Below, piece by piece: positions 25,710 to 38,110 of a stretch of DNA of 64,000 nt. Position 1 is the first letter of the stretch, and each line of letters begins with the position of its first letter. Origin of the DNA: Strigops habroptila (taxonomy: Eukaryota; Chordata; Aves; Psittaciformes; Psittacidae); NCBI RefSeq assembly GCF_004027225.2, contig NC_044284.2, positions 14,364,501 to 14,428,500 of the forward strand. Reading direction: 5' to 3'. The position numbers were made by a program, and so were the translations under genes. A model generated the notes under the pieces. The model saw nothing but the letters and a program-made list of their open reading frames with translations. It was not told where the DNA came from and did no database searches.

Positions 25710-28700
25710 CTGAAAATGTAAAGTAACAATTGTTAATGAGAAAGACTTTCCTTCAAATTTGTAATGGAAACTGTAAAACACTTGCTAAGAGATAGACCAC
25801 ATCTAGGAAAGCCAAATCTAGTTGATCTCTCCTTTTCAATTAGAAATATTCTTTGTGGTAACCACATTTCATTCAGCAAATAAGACTAGAGGAAGTACAC
25901 ATATGGCAGATAGTTTGGCATCATCCACTTCTATATTTCTCAGATGCCTAACAGCCAAGAAAATGTTCCATCGTTTTCTTTCAGATAGCTGATCCCACAT
26001 AATATTTACTCTAGATGAAGACTTCAGATGAAATATCTGGATACTGTTTGAATAGGGCATTAAATAATCTCCGATAATAGAATCCATCATCTTCTCCTAA
26101 TTTCTCCCTTTTTCAAAATAGCTACAAATTCTGCAATGTGGAGCTTTGAGTTTTAAAATCATAAACTAGTGAGAAAACTCACTCCAGGAATGCACTGCAT
26201 TGTTTACTGCTTTCCACAGTATCTCCAAACATACCCAAAAGTTTTACAAAGACACTTAAGACACTAGCATGCTTCCTTGCCCGTCAGACATGCAAGGAAG
26301 CTGCAGGTAGATTGATAAGCAGTCTGAGAGCTTTACAAGTGGCCTTTTCACCCTGTGCTTTTGGAAATGTAATGAACCCACCCTGAATATTTGAGGCTAC
26401 TATTTCAGTTTGAAATTGAACTTTTTGCATGTAAAACAGCCATGAAAATTATGAAGATTTACAGGTAGATTACAGTGAGCTGTACAAGAGGCAGCACCTC
26501 TTCAGGCCATCTTTCAAGTCTTCACTGAGTAACCCAGATGCCTCAGACACTGCTCAGTTCTATTGCCATTCAACAGGTAATTGCTATTAGTCCCTTGTAT
26601 TATCATATAAAGTGGGATTCACTATTGAATTTAATTCCATTTAAATCTGGACCATTTGGGAAGAATTAATGATTCTGGAATTAAATGTCAATGGTTCTTA
26701 CATTAGTTTTGTGTTTTATGTCTGCAGCACTGCTCCAAGCAAGCTGCCCCAGTATGCATTGCATTTCTCTGATTGAGTATTCTGATAGCACATGTGTATC
26801 CTTTAGCTGAAACCAGTGACCATGGGGATCTTTTCACTTTAAGCTTGAGTTTACCTGTCACAGAAGGTGACTGAGGTCAGCTGGCTTAAAACAACTCATC
26901 TATAACCCACACTTCCTGAAGGGATAAATTAAATCCAAAGAGAGTGTCTCATAAATTCCCAGGGAGATCTTAGTATTATAAAAATAGACTTGACATCACT
27001 CCAAAGTTTAGCCTCTGCCTTGACAAAGAGGAGTCCAAATCCGTTTTGGTGCAGATCCTGCACAAGAGATACTTCTCAAAGTGCTACTGAGCAGTCTGTG
27101 CCTCCCTTATCTCGTGGCAACTTGTCATTGATCCCTCTGCCAGCTTTCAAGGATAGTGAGGTACTGCAGCTGACTGAAATGGGAGAGAAAAAGAACGTGT
27201 GTTTTCATACTTCCCCATTTTGTTCTCTGTATTTCCTCCTTTACATCATTATTCGTGAAGATACTTCTGTAGAACTGGGCTCAGGGTGGTTGATGCAGGG
27301 CACAGACAAGAGTTTATACAGAAAAATCCTACCATATTGAATGGAATTCTATCAAAACAGCTCTAGGAGCTTAATGGATTTGTAGAATTAATCTTGGTAT
27401 AATTTTTTGAACCAGCTAGTAAAGATCTACATCAAGAACAACATTCACTATTGTGTACTATAGAGTTTTTGCTGGAACTTGTCCTGTTCTGCTTCCTGCC
27501 CATCATAATCACATCATTCCTGCTGCAACCTGAGCCTTTCACCGTTCTGGAAGCTGGTTGAGATTTACCCAGTACTACTTCCCAACACAAAGTGATTTCC
27601 TGTCTCTAATGACTAAACTGTTGCATTGAGAAGGAATTTATTTTCACTGTCACTCTTCTGAGCTAGCAAGATGATTCATCAGTTTGTTTACGCACTGAAG
27701 GCTGCCAGTGAGGAGCATGCTTTGGTAAAGGCCACTAAAATGGGTGATGATTTCATTTGGCAGCACCTAATACTGACTGTTTGCATTGGCACTTACCCAT
27801 TTAGGCAGCTATGCAGACGAGGCAACTTAAGAAACAGGCATGAAATTATTACCATAAATTGTCTTCAAAGAATTGTCTTGATTCATGATTGTCTCAAAAT
27901 ATATAAACACATTTTACCACAATGATTTTACCCATTTCCAGGGACACTCAATACACAAGGGACTTTTTCCCTTCATATGGCTGTAAAAACAAAACCACTA
28001 AGGCTCTTGCCAAACTTGTTCAAAGTCTACATGGATTTAGTCAGGCAAATGTAGTGGAAAATTATATCCAATGTTTTGGGTACTGGCCCATGCACCTCCT
28101 TACATCTCAACAGTGCCTCTTCCAGCTTTTTATGCAGATTTCTAAATTAAGTTCATTTTTATTTGGATTATAATATTAAAAAAATAAACCGTATGAAATA
28201 GAACATAATTTTGGCTCTGGAAAATGTAGCTCTGCATGATGCTTTGCTTTTTTCTTTTCTCTAATTGGAAATCTGCTCTGCTTTTGTTGGATGCTGCTGG
28301 TTTAGGGTTATCTATTGCCTGTAGGAACACTTGCCCTTCACATGCTATTGAAATAGATCACCTTGTGATGGAGCTAGATATGACACAATGCCATACTGAA
28401 CGTATCTGGTGCAGTGGCAGAGAACATGGGGCTTGTCCTGTCTTACTACAAACTTCATTCAGTTTCTATGTGGTGGGTAGCTAAGTGGAATCAACAGGGT
28501 ATTCTGCAGGACTTTTTAATGGACTATGATATGTGTTATTGACAATAATTATATAGTAATGGAGAGGTTCCCCTTTCCCCTTAAGTTTCGGCAATATATA
28601 GGAGGAGAAGGAAAAATAATCTGTTTAAATATACTAAAACATTATTTTGAAAGAGTACGTTATTTTGCATGTCTATAAACTAATACAATTTCAGATTTTT

Positions 28701-29571
28701 TGTGGCATTGGAAAAAATCACAACAGAACCATTTTGCCAGAAGGGAAGTTTGCAGACAGCAAGCTAAGATATGTGCTTGGTTGTCTTTGGCACTCTTGGT
28801 ATTTAAATCTGGGGTTCCAGGACTGTCGATATGTAGAGGACTCTTATAACAGGAGTTATAAGCAGAGATCAATAGTTCTTCCTACAGCAGGTCATCAGGC
28901 ACATAACTTACTGAAGTGAAAGGCTCAGTGCGATTGACCTCTTTCCTACCTCAACATATAAATCTGGGGGTAGGGCAGGCATGTTGCTGGTCTCAGGCTG
29001 GGATCCTTCTGGAAATCCTCCATTAAATAAAGACCCTTGAGGAAAGAATCAATCCATTTAACCTGGCTTGGTCCTGTGTGTGCGTAAGAGGCACGAGCAT
29101 GGCTTTGACAGTTGCTAATACATGACTGCATTAACAGAGAATCTGGGCTTCGCTCTGCTTCCTGGGTTAAACATTCAGTACACTTGTGGGTAAAATCTGG
29201 GAGGGAAAGTTAAGTAGGTGTTGTTAGTATGGTCTAAAATTCAAGAGAATTATCCTCTGATGGGAGAATTTTCCCTTCCGAAAGCCCCACCTTCGTTTTA
29301 GTGATCTTTTTGAGAGCCAGGAGATCTGCTACTCAGTAGCAAAAAGGTAAAGTGGTTATAGGGTTCTTCACCCATAGAATGAGGCTTCAAATTTCTCCAG
29401 CCTCGTCTGTAACTGCAGGGGTTTGGCCATTCGTGTGCTTCTAACAGTTCTGTACAGGTACTGGAGTAATGTGCCTCAACCAGGTGATATCATCTCAGTT
29501 TGGAAACCAATCCCTGTAAACTCGGCTGCACATCTACTCTATAGGGAGGACACCCTCGGTACCTGTCTCAC
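25710..29571. other. Presumed intron, nothing identified
   Basis: AT-rich. Several isolated minus-strand splice-like signals (for example a good acceptor/donor pair around 27793-27821) give phases that do not fit neighbours and were not called. Confidence 0.3.
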
Positions 29572-29576
29572 CTTTT

Positions 29577-29585
29577 GTATATAAA
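29577..29585 (+). promoter_or_regulatory. TATA-like box at edge of CpG island
   Basis: GTATATAAAG lies about 50-60 bp before the GC-rich core on the plus strand. It could place a plus-strand start near 29605-29615. No first exon can be defined. Confidence 0.25.
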
Positions 29586-29624
29586 GCGAGGGCTCTTTTA
29601 ATGCCACCGGCTGTTCTGAAATAA

Positions 29625-29905
29625 CCCCGGAGCTGACCTGGGCTGCACCCGCCTACAGGGGCTGTACCCCGCCCGGTACCGGCTGCGGAGCGGCCGGGTC
29701 CCCAGGCGGTACCCAGGGCTGCCCGCGGCGCCGCAGCTCCCCGGGTCCTATTGCCCGCCCGCCTGCCGATACTCCCTGCGCCCAGCAGAGGGCGCTGCCG
29801 GCCCGGCTTCCCCGTGGGCTGGGCCCCAGCAAGAGCGTTGTGTGCGCCCGCGCGGGGTCCTAACGCCCCCCCTGCAGCGACCGTGCGGCACCGTTTTTAC
29901 CAGTG
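29625..29905. promoter_or_regulatory. CpG island, likely promoter or boundary element
   Basis: By hand count about 31 CpG dinucleotides fall in 29641-29900, with GC content near 70%, against an AT-rich background almost free of CpG. It contains GC-box-like CCCCGCCC, several GGTACC sites including the 10-bp palindrome CCGGTACCGG at 29673-29682, and a CTCF motif. It lies between candidate minus-strand exons at 25.7 and 32.8 kb, so it may be an alternative promoter inside that gene, a promoter for a separate transcript, or an unmethylated intronic element. A minus-strand donor AAAAG|GTGAGAC (boundary 29571/29572) could end a first exon. Confidence 0.8.
29782..29797 (+). promoter_or_regulatory. 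CTCF binding motif
   Basis: CCAGCAGAGGGCGCTG matches the well-known CTCF core (CCASYAGRKGGCGCT type) at essentially every informative position, in forward orientation, inside the CpG island. Confidence 0.75.
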
Positions 29906-32788
29906 TGAAACCAAGCAAGGTTGAAATGCAGGCATTATGTTTTCATGTGCGGAATATACATCAGGAGAAATGCGAGCACCCAGAAACTAGCCCCTAACGA
30001 AGTAAAAAATATTGAAACATTAAGATTTTGAGAGGCCTTTAGATACGGTTCAGGTACAATACTGTTTACAAAGACTTTGCTTAGGCAGATTATCATTACT
30101 GGCTTTTGTGTGAAATTAATTGCACTCTTGAATGTTGTCCATGCTTGTGACTGAAAGTGGGCTGTCCAAAAAGGGCATTAGATTTCAATAGTTTGATCCC
30201 CCCCGACTTACTTTTCCCCTTCAGCTGAGAACTTTTATTTTCGCTAAACTCCAGGGATACACTGGACAGAAGATACAAACAACTTCCTCTCCTCCCTTTT
30301 CTTTTTCCCCAAACCACTTATTTCTCTGTTTTCTACTGGGGTTTTGGCTTTTTTTTTTTTTTCTTTCTTTTTTTTTGGGAGGGGGGTGGGAAGGAGGGGT
30401 TAAAGCTGGATTATCAGGAGTTGTGAAAACTACCTTCCACCCACAGCCCCATCCAGTCCCTGTTTTAACAGCCCTGCATGTCCCGGGTGCCCGCCAGCAC
30501 AGCCGTGCCCAGCAGCTTCTCGAATGAGCTCCTGTGACAAGGGGCATCCTCTGCCTGCACATCGCCAGAGGCCTGGGTTACAAGCATGGATTATACATTT
30601 CCTTTCCACTTTTTGGGTCACACGCAAAGTGGGAAACCTAGCACAGGGATTTCTAGAACCCCTTCCTTCAATGCCTCAAATGGCAGAGAGGAAAATAAAT
30701 CTGGTTTATGACCTGGTGCTTCTTCCTCTATAGATGTGTTTTTTACTGTGCTTCTCCAGTGTTGCTTTGAACTTTGTTTCATAAATACCTATGTATAAAA
30801 ACCCCACAGAAACCTCTGGGTACATTTATATTATTCCTCTATTCTTTGATTCCTTAATAAGAAATAAACTGAATCAACCATCTAGGTTTACCTTTCTTTG
30901 CTTAAAAAAATAATGAAATATGACAGTTTATGGCTTTTCTCCTCTGGATGGCAGTAACTCCTGCTTAAACATTCATGACCCGTGACTGCAATATCCCGCA
31001 GCAAGGGATTTCCTTTTCTTTGTCAGTGTGCTATCCAAAATAAACACTTAATTTCATTCATTCTATGTTTTTTCAAATCTAAATTTGAAAGCCATGTAAG
31101 CTTTCAAATAAGGAATCTGTTTAATGTAAAAATCTAATTGCATGAGTTCTATGTATAAAAACAGAACAGGAATCAGAAGAAAGGAACTGATGCTGGGTAT
31201 TTGTATCTATTCATATCTGATTACATGTTTCATAAAAATTAACAAATGTTGCTGAGAAAATCAAATTTCTTGACATTAAACAATGAAGCAATACAAAAGA
31301 AACAGAAATGTCCTGACCTGGGAGCGTACCAGAACATCTGCCCATTCAAAATATTCTCGTTATAACACAACACACCTGGATTTCTTCACTGTTCATTCAA
31401 CATGAAAATTTAAACCAGAAAATACATCTAGTAAAGGTCATTTACAAACACCCACTGTGCAGCCATGTAAGTTAGTTTAAACAAGAAGTATGAGAGGGAT
31501 TTAAGCCCTCCTCTCTTTTTCAGTAACAAAGCTACATTTACACGTAGGACTCGGGGTTTCTCACCAGCCAGGACTACCTCTATTGCCTTGTTTTACTGCT
31601 GGTGAAAATGGTGCAGTTCAGAGCAACAGTTTCCAAAGATGACTGCTTGTATTTGTACAACTGAATCTGCACTTTGGGGGTGACCCAAGTTCCGTGATGC
31701 CTTCCCACTGGCTCTGGCCAGCTGAGGTCTGTCCTTCAGACCCAGAGCAGCTAGCCTGCTTTCTGGGGTGCTGCGAGGGCAGTGCTCCCCAGCTCAGCAA
31801 CAGCAAATGGTGTCTGTGTTTCCTAATAAATATATAATATTCTATCAGGGAGAAAGTAACTGATTCTGCATGTGCATTAAGTTCTTGGTTTATGGGCTGA
31901 GATGGTCAGTAGAAATCTAAGAGTGGTTTTTGAGAAATGGGTGTTTTTCTGCCAAGAACTTACCAAGAACCAACACATTTTCAAACCTTATCTGTTTTCA
32001 AATGGAGAAAAAACCTTGGCTCCTAGAACTGATAAAAACATTTCTGCCCAATCTTTTTCAGTGGAAAAAATAAATATGGCAAAGTTGGCAAGTTTACTTT
32101 AATTTCTCCAGAACCAAGGCACTATTTACATTTTCCATTCAAATTGTTTAGTGCTGCTCTATTTCTACCAGTATTGTCCTGATCTTCAATAACACGATAA
32201 GATTCTGCCCATTGGTCTACTCTTCCTATATCCGAATAAGGGAAGTAAACCAGTTTGTGGTAAATAAGCTAATGCTATAAAACGTCTTACCTGAGCATTG
32301 GAAGACCTCTGTGGTGATAGAAACGTCAGCCCAGCACTGGAAACGATGTGCTTTGGGAAGGCACGGTGTCTCCTGAGTTTCTTTGCAAGATGGGAACACG
32401 CTTTGTTACTGTCCTACTGGAAAAAGAGCAGCACCTACTTGCTGACATGAATCCAGCTCCACAGTGCAGAGGGAAACAATCACTGGCATTCTATCTTGAC
32501 TTCCATGCTTTATTGTCCAGGTAATTTTCTTCAGGAGCTTTAGCAAAGGTGCTCAAGCAGCTTTTGAGTCTAAAGGTATCAGTGGGACATAAACTGCAAT
32601 ATACTCCAGGCCATTGCCCGCCCTCTTTTTTGTTTCTGGAATGTCAGGCAGGAAACCTGAAAAATAAATGTGGGTGTAGGTAAGAAGATGATATTACAGC
32701 TTCCCGCATAGTTGAGCTTTCAGCTTTTCGAAAGACAAATAGAAGAAGATAAATCATTTGTTACACTGGTTTTACTGCAGGTTCATAC
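29906..32788. other. Presumed intron
   Basis: Apart from the G-quadruplex motif, there is a candidate minus-strand splice pair at about 32291-32308 or up to 32336 (donor CTCAG|GTAAGAC, two strong acceptors). Its frame is ambiguous, so it is not called as an exon. Nothing else was identified. Confidence 0.3.
30377..30399 (+). other. G-quadruplex motif beside pyrimidine tract
   Basis: Four G tracts (GGG, GGGGGG, GGG, GGGG) are joined by loops of 1, 1 and 5 bases, directly after a T-rich tract at about 30350-30376. It satisfies the usual G3+ N1-7 pattern. Confidence 0.7.
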
Positions 32789-32956
32789 CTTTGAGATTCC
32801 CTGATTTGCTGCAAAATTTTCTCTGAAGACTTCATTAAGTTCTGGCCCTGGCACCAATTTGTCAGCAAAAAGATAAGGCACTTTGAGAAGCCGTCCCAAA
32901 AGGTTCCTCCTTAGCACACCTCGGAAGGCCTGTTGCTGCTTGTCCTGACTAATGAG
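32789..32956 (-). CDS. Best candidate coding exon, 168 nt, unrecognised protein
   Basis: The minus strand shows an excellent acceptor (long T/C tract ending TTTTTCCCCCTGAG) and a strong donor (AAAG|GTATGAAC). Between them one frame is open for 56 codons; the other two are closed early. It begins LISQDKQQQAFRGVLRRN, continues through LKVPYLFADKLVPGPELNEV, and ends NQGISK. The first part is basic and helix-like. Codon use is typical of vertebrate coding DNA, and local GC is higher than in the flanks. Both ends are phase 0, matching the candidates at 36867-36956, 34396-34467 (long form) and 25686-25709. I cannot name the protein or domain. Confidence 0.55.
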
Positions 32957-34395
32957 CTCAGGGGGAAAAAAACATTCAAAACCAAAAAATAAGGGGGGAA
33001 AAAAGACCTCAAAAAAGCAGAGAGAAAATATGTGACTGGTGGCAGCAGAAGTTCTGTTCTATCCTATTAAACATAGTGTTCTCTCCCAGCTTCAGTGCAT
33101 GAGTTTGCCTCTGTTCATCATGGGAGCAGGTAAAAGAAGGACAGACATAGCGAAAAATATTAAATGTATTAAATGGTCAGTTGCAGATTTATTTTTCCTG
33201 TATAGTTACCTAAGTATAAGCCTCGTCCAGGATGCAGGAGGAAGGCTTCTGCCATGTAACACTGGGCTACTAAATACCTTGGCTCTCTCAGGCTGCCCTA
33301 TGAGCAAGTCGAGAAGCATTCTGCATGGTCTCATTCTGAAAAAGACGTAATTTATAAACCTTCTGTTTCCCTTAGCTCCAGACAATGTCTGTACCTGTTT
33401 CCTAGATGGTGATATGTACACATGGCATAGCAGACATACAGACAGAACACATGCAGCAATGCATATGTTTTAAAAACTCTAATCTTTATTGTGATGTACA
33501 CAAAATGGAGGCTGATGGAAAACAAAGATGCTTTCCTGTGTGTTGCAGGGTGCCACTTGACAACCAAGGTCAGGACAAGAGAAGGCATGCAGAACATTTC
33601 AGGCTGAGTTCCAAAATAGAGAGGTTTCACATTTATTGTGGGGACAGAAGAGCACTGTGCACTTGAATTTCTAGCTGTCGGCACCATAACTGTACACAGT
33701 CAGAAAGTTAGGTTATAGCTAGAGCTCAGAAGGAGATTTTCAAATCTCCTTTTGAAAGGAGATTTCAAAAAAGTTGAAAATGACAAGCTTTTAAATTAAG
33801 TGAAACTCTCTAAAAGATCAGTTTCTTTCTGAATCCTGAATCATTCTTTAAATTATGATCAGATGATATGGTCATTTTGTATACTAATTTAGAAACACAT
33901 GTGTGGGATTTGTGCTAGCATTCCTGATGTCTGAAGTTACAGAACTGCCAGTAGTTTGTCGAGAAAAACACTCATTCTGGACTGATTTTAAAATAAAGAA
34001 AACTAGAATCTGTTGGGGACAGCAGCCCTATCTCCCAGGTTAGGGATGCTTTACAGTCCTGGGAGCTCCAATGCAACTGCAAGATGACCTGCACTGCATG
34101 CAAGAAATGTAAAGTTTCTCTGGAATGCCTTCTATTTCCCTAAACTAATTAGCAAAAGCAGCCTTTCAGGGCCTTACAACAAGGCATAAGATTTCTTGCT
34201 TTCTCATGCAAATGCAGTGGTAGGAGTGGACCTTGCAGCACAGCCCTGTGGAAATGACTGCAGGATTACCCTTTTGGCGCTGGGATGACAACAGGATCCC
34301 TTCTAAAACATGCTTTCTCCTAGGTGCTGCATGAAGTTCTCTGCAACATTATACGAATGGACAGTACAAACGAAATTCACCATAGTTACAGTTAC
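32957..34395. other. Presumed intron
   Basis: Apart from the AAGGAGATTT repeat nothing was identified. A minus-strand donor near 33209 (TTAG|GTAACT) has an ambiguous 39-nt partner that was not called. Confidence 0.3.
33730..33765. repeat. Triple AAGGAGATTT repeat, one copy inverted
   Basis: AAGGAGATTT (33730-33739) is followed after TC by its exact reverse complement (33742-33751) and then by a third, direct copy (33756-33765). Either outer copy can pair with the middle one. Confidence 0.8.
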
Positions 34396-34467
34396 TTTCC
34401 ACTTTGTTTCACCTGAGCAACCTCTTGTTGGCTTGTCTTTCTGTGTAGCATCAACTGCTGCTTCTAC
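34396..34467 (-). CDS. Candidate coding exon, 72 nt (or 55 nt)
   Basis: The minus-strand acceptor is excellent (TTTTTTCCTTTGATTTCCTGCAG). Only one frame is open, reading VEAAVDATQKDKPTRGCS. There are two possible donors: CTCAG|GTGAAAC at 34413, giving a 55-nt exon that exits in phase 1, or AAA|GTAACTG at 34396, giving a 72-nt exon ending GETKWK that exits in phase 0 and joins 32789-32956 in frame. I chose the second for phase continuity, though its donor is weaker. The product is unrecognised. Confidence 0.37.
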
Positions 34468-36866
34468 CTGCAGGAAATCAAAGGAAAAAAGTTTCTCTGC
34501 ATCGGATGCGCACTTGTTTTTAAAAGAGCTGTTGTATAAAAAAAAACCCCATGCTTTTTGGGTTGCTAGAGTTGCTGAGGCAGATTTGTCATTGTTGATA
34601 ATACGTTAAGCACAATACATTAGCATGCCACAGAAAAAGATTTCCTAGGGTTGGCTATGCCCTCTGTACAGCAGTAAGCAAGAATGACTAAGGTATAAAA
34701 GGGCATACTGTGGTGAAGCATTTTTGTGAGGGAGGACTGCAAGGGCAGAGAAGACACATATAAACCTAACGCCTTCTGCAAGCCATTAAGAAGTTAGCAA
34801 GAAAAGAAGTATATAGAGGAAAAGCAATCAAAGGCAAGTATAGAGAACAGGCACACATCCAAAACATCACCTGTACAACCGGGCTGGCTGCTGGGAAAAC
34901 TCTGAGCGATCCAGAAGAAAGAATCCTTTCTTTAATGTGATGGCACAACTGGCTGCAGAGATGGGGTTAGTTTGACATCTATGGGCTCCCTCCTGCTGAC
35001 ACTGCTGAATCGGAAGAATTTATTGCAGAACAATCTGAGCAGTATCTTGGATCTTGTGCACGATTAAACCACAGCAGTTCAATGGTCAGGGACTATAAGT
35101 GAAAAGAAAGCACAGAGTTAATTTGCAGGAAGCATGTGTCCCGTGACAGATGTCCAAGTTACATTTAAACAGTTTTCTTTGTAGATCACCAGTATACAAA
35201 ATGCCTGCCCCACTGCTAGCCTCCCCAGTTGTACTTCGTGTACCTGCACTTTCTACCTGGTTTGATTTCCTCTGCACTGTTGCCTGCTGCACTCTATGGA
35301 CCTTGCTAAGGTTGCAAAGTATCGTCCCTGGTATAAGTGAGTTGTAGCGAAACCTTTTGATGAAATTCTATTTGTAAGCCCAAATATTCCACTGTTCTTT
35401 CTTGCTGCAGCTGACTTTTCACAACTGAGATGAATGTATTTGATAAAAACTCCTATGAAAATCAGATCTTTTCATACTCTCCTTTGCTTCAAGAAACACA
35501 ATAAAACTGGTAAAGCGCTGAGATGGCACTGGACTTGTGTGTGACCTATTTTGCGTGTTCTGTTATCAGCAGACTGGCTGTTCAATAAACCAAAGACCTG
35601 AGGATACAAACACTTGCATGGACAAATATACCCAAATTCTTTGAATTTGCAAAGTTTGTGCTAGAAGTTACCAAAATCTATTTAACTTTTTTTTATTTTG
35701 GAAGATTTTGGGAGGCTGACCAGAATGTCCTTATAACTTGTTTTATACAGCGAAGCTGCACACATTCTGGGGTAACCAGCACATCCTCTCTTCCTTTTCG
35801 CATCTTTTATGTCTTTACAAAATGACTTATCCCAGTATCATTCTAATCAAATTTTAAAGGCATGTGATTGCTCAGATCTTAAGTACAGCAATGTCCCCTC
35901 AGTGATCCCTCCTTCTCAGACGCGTGTACGTAACAGGGTGTTTTGAATTGCACCCAGATGGCCAAGATCTTGTGGAGCCATTTCAAAGGCCAGAAATTGC
36001 CAGCGTGTATAGTTCTTGTCTAAGGGGAACGCCACCCTTTTGCTTTGGTAACCACTCAGTTTAAGGGTGTGGAGGCTGCTATGGCAATCCAAGGTCATCC
36101 ATCAAATCCCATCTGAAAGGTATCTGAGAGCTAATCTGCATTTTACAAAAGCAGCTGCGAAAAGGACCAGTGATGCTAAATCACAGATCCGCAAACCATT
36201 AGTGTATCTAACACACACTTCTCTTAGATTTCCTCCAAGATTAAAGGTTTTCTTTTGGTCATCTTTCTTGGCAGCATAGAGCAGAGAATGTTATTTTTGC
36301 GTGACTTAAAGCCATACTCCCTCTTGGGAGTTGTTTACTGCATAAGGAGTGGAAGAAAATGACATGATTTGCTTAATAAGAATTAACACAGGAGTTTTTA
36401 TAAAAAATGAAGGACCGTGTTTGATTTCATATTCTTAGATAGCACTAATCAAAAGTATCTGGCTGCTAAATAATAAAGTAATAATCGTCATCCCTGAGTG
36501 TGGTCCCCTAACTCAAGCCTTGGATCAGTCATACCAATTGGGAAGGGACAATTATAGTTGAACATTATGCCCAAGACTTCTCCCTGCTTCACTTCTGATG
36601 GCCTATTTTCCTCTGTTGTTGCCCTCAATCTGAATGACATGGTTCACTGCAGATAGCACCTGATGGACCTTCAAAGCACCACATGTCTGCACATGGAAAA
36701 CAAAGCAGCTCAGAGCACTTAGACTTGCTCGCATCACCAGAACAGATACAGAGGGGAAAAAACCCACACTCTGACCCAGCATTTCCTTTGCTGAAACTGT
36801 CTGTCTCTGTGTGATGGGCATGAAAAGCAGGAGGCAACAGTGTTGATTTCAAACTTTAAAACTTAC
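34468..36866. other. Presumed intron
   Basis: A minus-strand pair near 34873-34903 (strong acceptor, donor TACAG|GTGATG) is open in all frames and out of phase with neighbours. A further open minus-strand frame at about 35916-36098 lacks splice support. Neither is called. Confidence 0.3.
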
Positions 36867-36956
36867 CTTCTTAGAGGCAACTTCCAGCAGGTCAGTGAAA
36901 TGAGAAAGACTGGGGCTCTTCTCATATTCAGAGACACAGCTGAATTGTGAGCATTC
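36867..36956 (-). CDS. Candidate 90-nt coding exon
   Basis: The donor is perfect on the minus strand (CTAAGAAG|GTAAGTTT) and the acceptor is fair (GCACAATTTCAG). One frame gives 30 codons in phase 0 at both ends: ECSQFSCVSEYEKS, then SLSHFTDLLEVASKK. It has ordinary vertebrate codon use and no CpG. It would join the 34396-34467 exon in frame. A second frame is also open for the full length, so the frame choice rests on phase and composition. The product is unrecognised. Confidence 0.45.
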
Positions 36957-37974
36957 CTGAAATTGTGCAGGGCTCTGATAAGAGTTTTCTCAAGCATGTA
37001 TTACATCAACTGGCTGCTACGCGTGCCTTCTAATCAGCTGGCTTTCCTAGCAACAGAACCTAGATAATAAGCTCACATCTATTGAGGAAGCACTTCACTG
37101 TCAGTGGAAATGTTGTTACAGTAATTCATGCTTGAGACCAGGTGTAAAAAAGGACAACCAGGCCCCAGCTCTAAATACACCCAGATGCTGGGAGAACTGA
37201 AGATCTTTTACAAGTTCTGTTCAGTGCAAACTTCAGTTCCATATATCTGAGAGTCTCTCCGATCTTTAAGAGAAGGAATATGTATTTAATAAGTTAGTTG
37301 GGGAGTCAACAGAAATAACTGTTAACAATTAAACACCAACCTGTGAGAAATGTCCTTTCTAGATTTGTTTTTAATACAATGTGGAATTAAGTTTTAACAA
37401 GGTCTATTTAGCTCTAAAAGGTCCTTGCACAAAAGCTTTAGTGGGAATACAGAGGAAAGATCTCCTGGTCTAGAAAAGGTCCATCAACATAGTTCCTTTT
37501 ATTACAATGAGACTGAGTTTGCAATTTCTTGGATTAAATTGGGACAGACGTCGAGGGACTGCAAAGATCTGAGAATACTGAGAGACTTCAAGCATTCGGT
37601 TTTTCATCACTGGCAATATTAAAATCCCTGGGTAAGATTGTTCTTTGCCTTGTACTCATATAAATAAGGACCAATTCCACTTAGGAAATGCAATACCTTG
37701 ATTTAAAGGGAATTATTTCTGACCATGAAAAGTGGTAAGAAATTGTCTTGCACTGAAAATAAAAGCCAGCCTGCCCACAGAACAGTAACATACACTGCAA
37801 TCCATATCTGTGCACCTCCTTTGAAAGAAATCTGACGTTTTTTCCTGAAGCAATTCTGGGATAATTGTAGCTTTGTCCATTATAAATTCACATATATTTT
37901 TATAAGGAAAACAAGGGTTCGATTGGCGCCATTAGAAATAATCCTTTAAGAGATTTCCAAAGATATGTCTTGCT

Positions 37975-38110
37975 TAACTTCAACAGGGACTTAACTAAAC
38001 ACTCCACAGAAATTTTATTTTTCCTCATAAGAAACAATAGATCCCTGTAAGTGTAAAGTAAGTCATACACAATCAAATATGCTGGCATAAAAGTAGTCAT
38101 GCTCTCACTC
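37975..38110 (-). CDS. Candidate exon, hydrophobic helical segment, donor uncertain
   Basis: The minus-strand acceptor is excellent (ATTTATTTACTTTTTATAG). The following frame reads SESMTTFMPAYLIVYDLLYT and continues with RDLLFLMRKNKISVECL, a largely hydrophobic helix-like segment. Entry after two codon bases matches the exit of the 40239-40286 candidate. No consensus donor exists; the least bad are GTTAAG sites, so the lower boundary is approximate. A second good acceptor lies inside (TTACACTTACAG). Confidence 0.25.

Noticed and set aside
25881..26080. Coding-like minus-strand frames near 26.0 kb
   Set aside because: Two overlapping frames look coding, but the only acceptor follows a purine-rich tract and stops precede any usable donor.
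27793..27821. 29-nt minus-strand pair with good acceptor and donor
   Set aside because: Would break the phase-0 chain between 32.8 and 25.7 kb; too short to stand alone.
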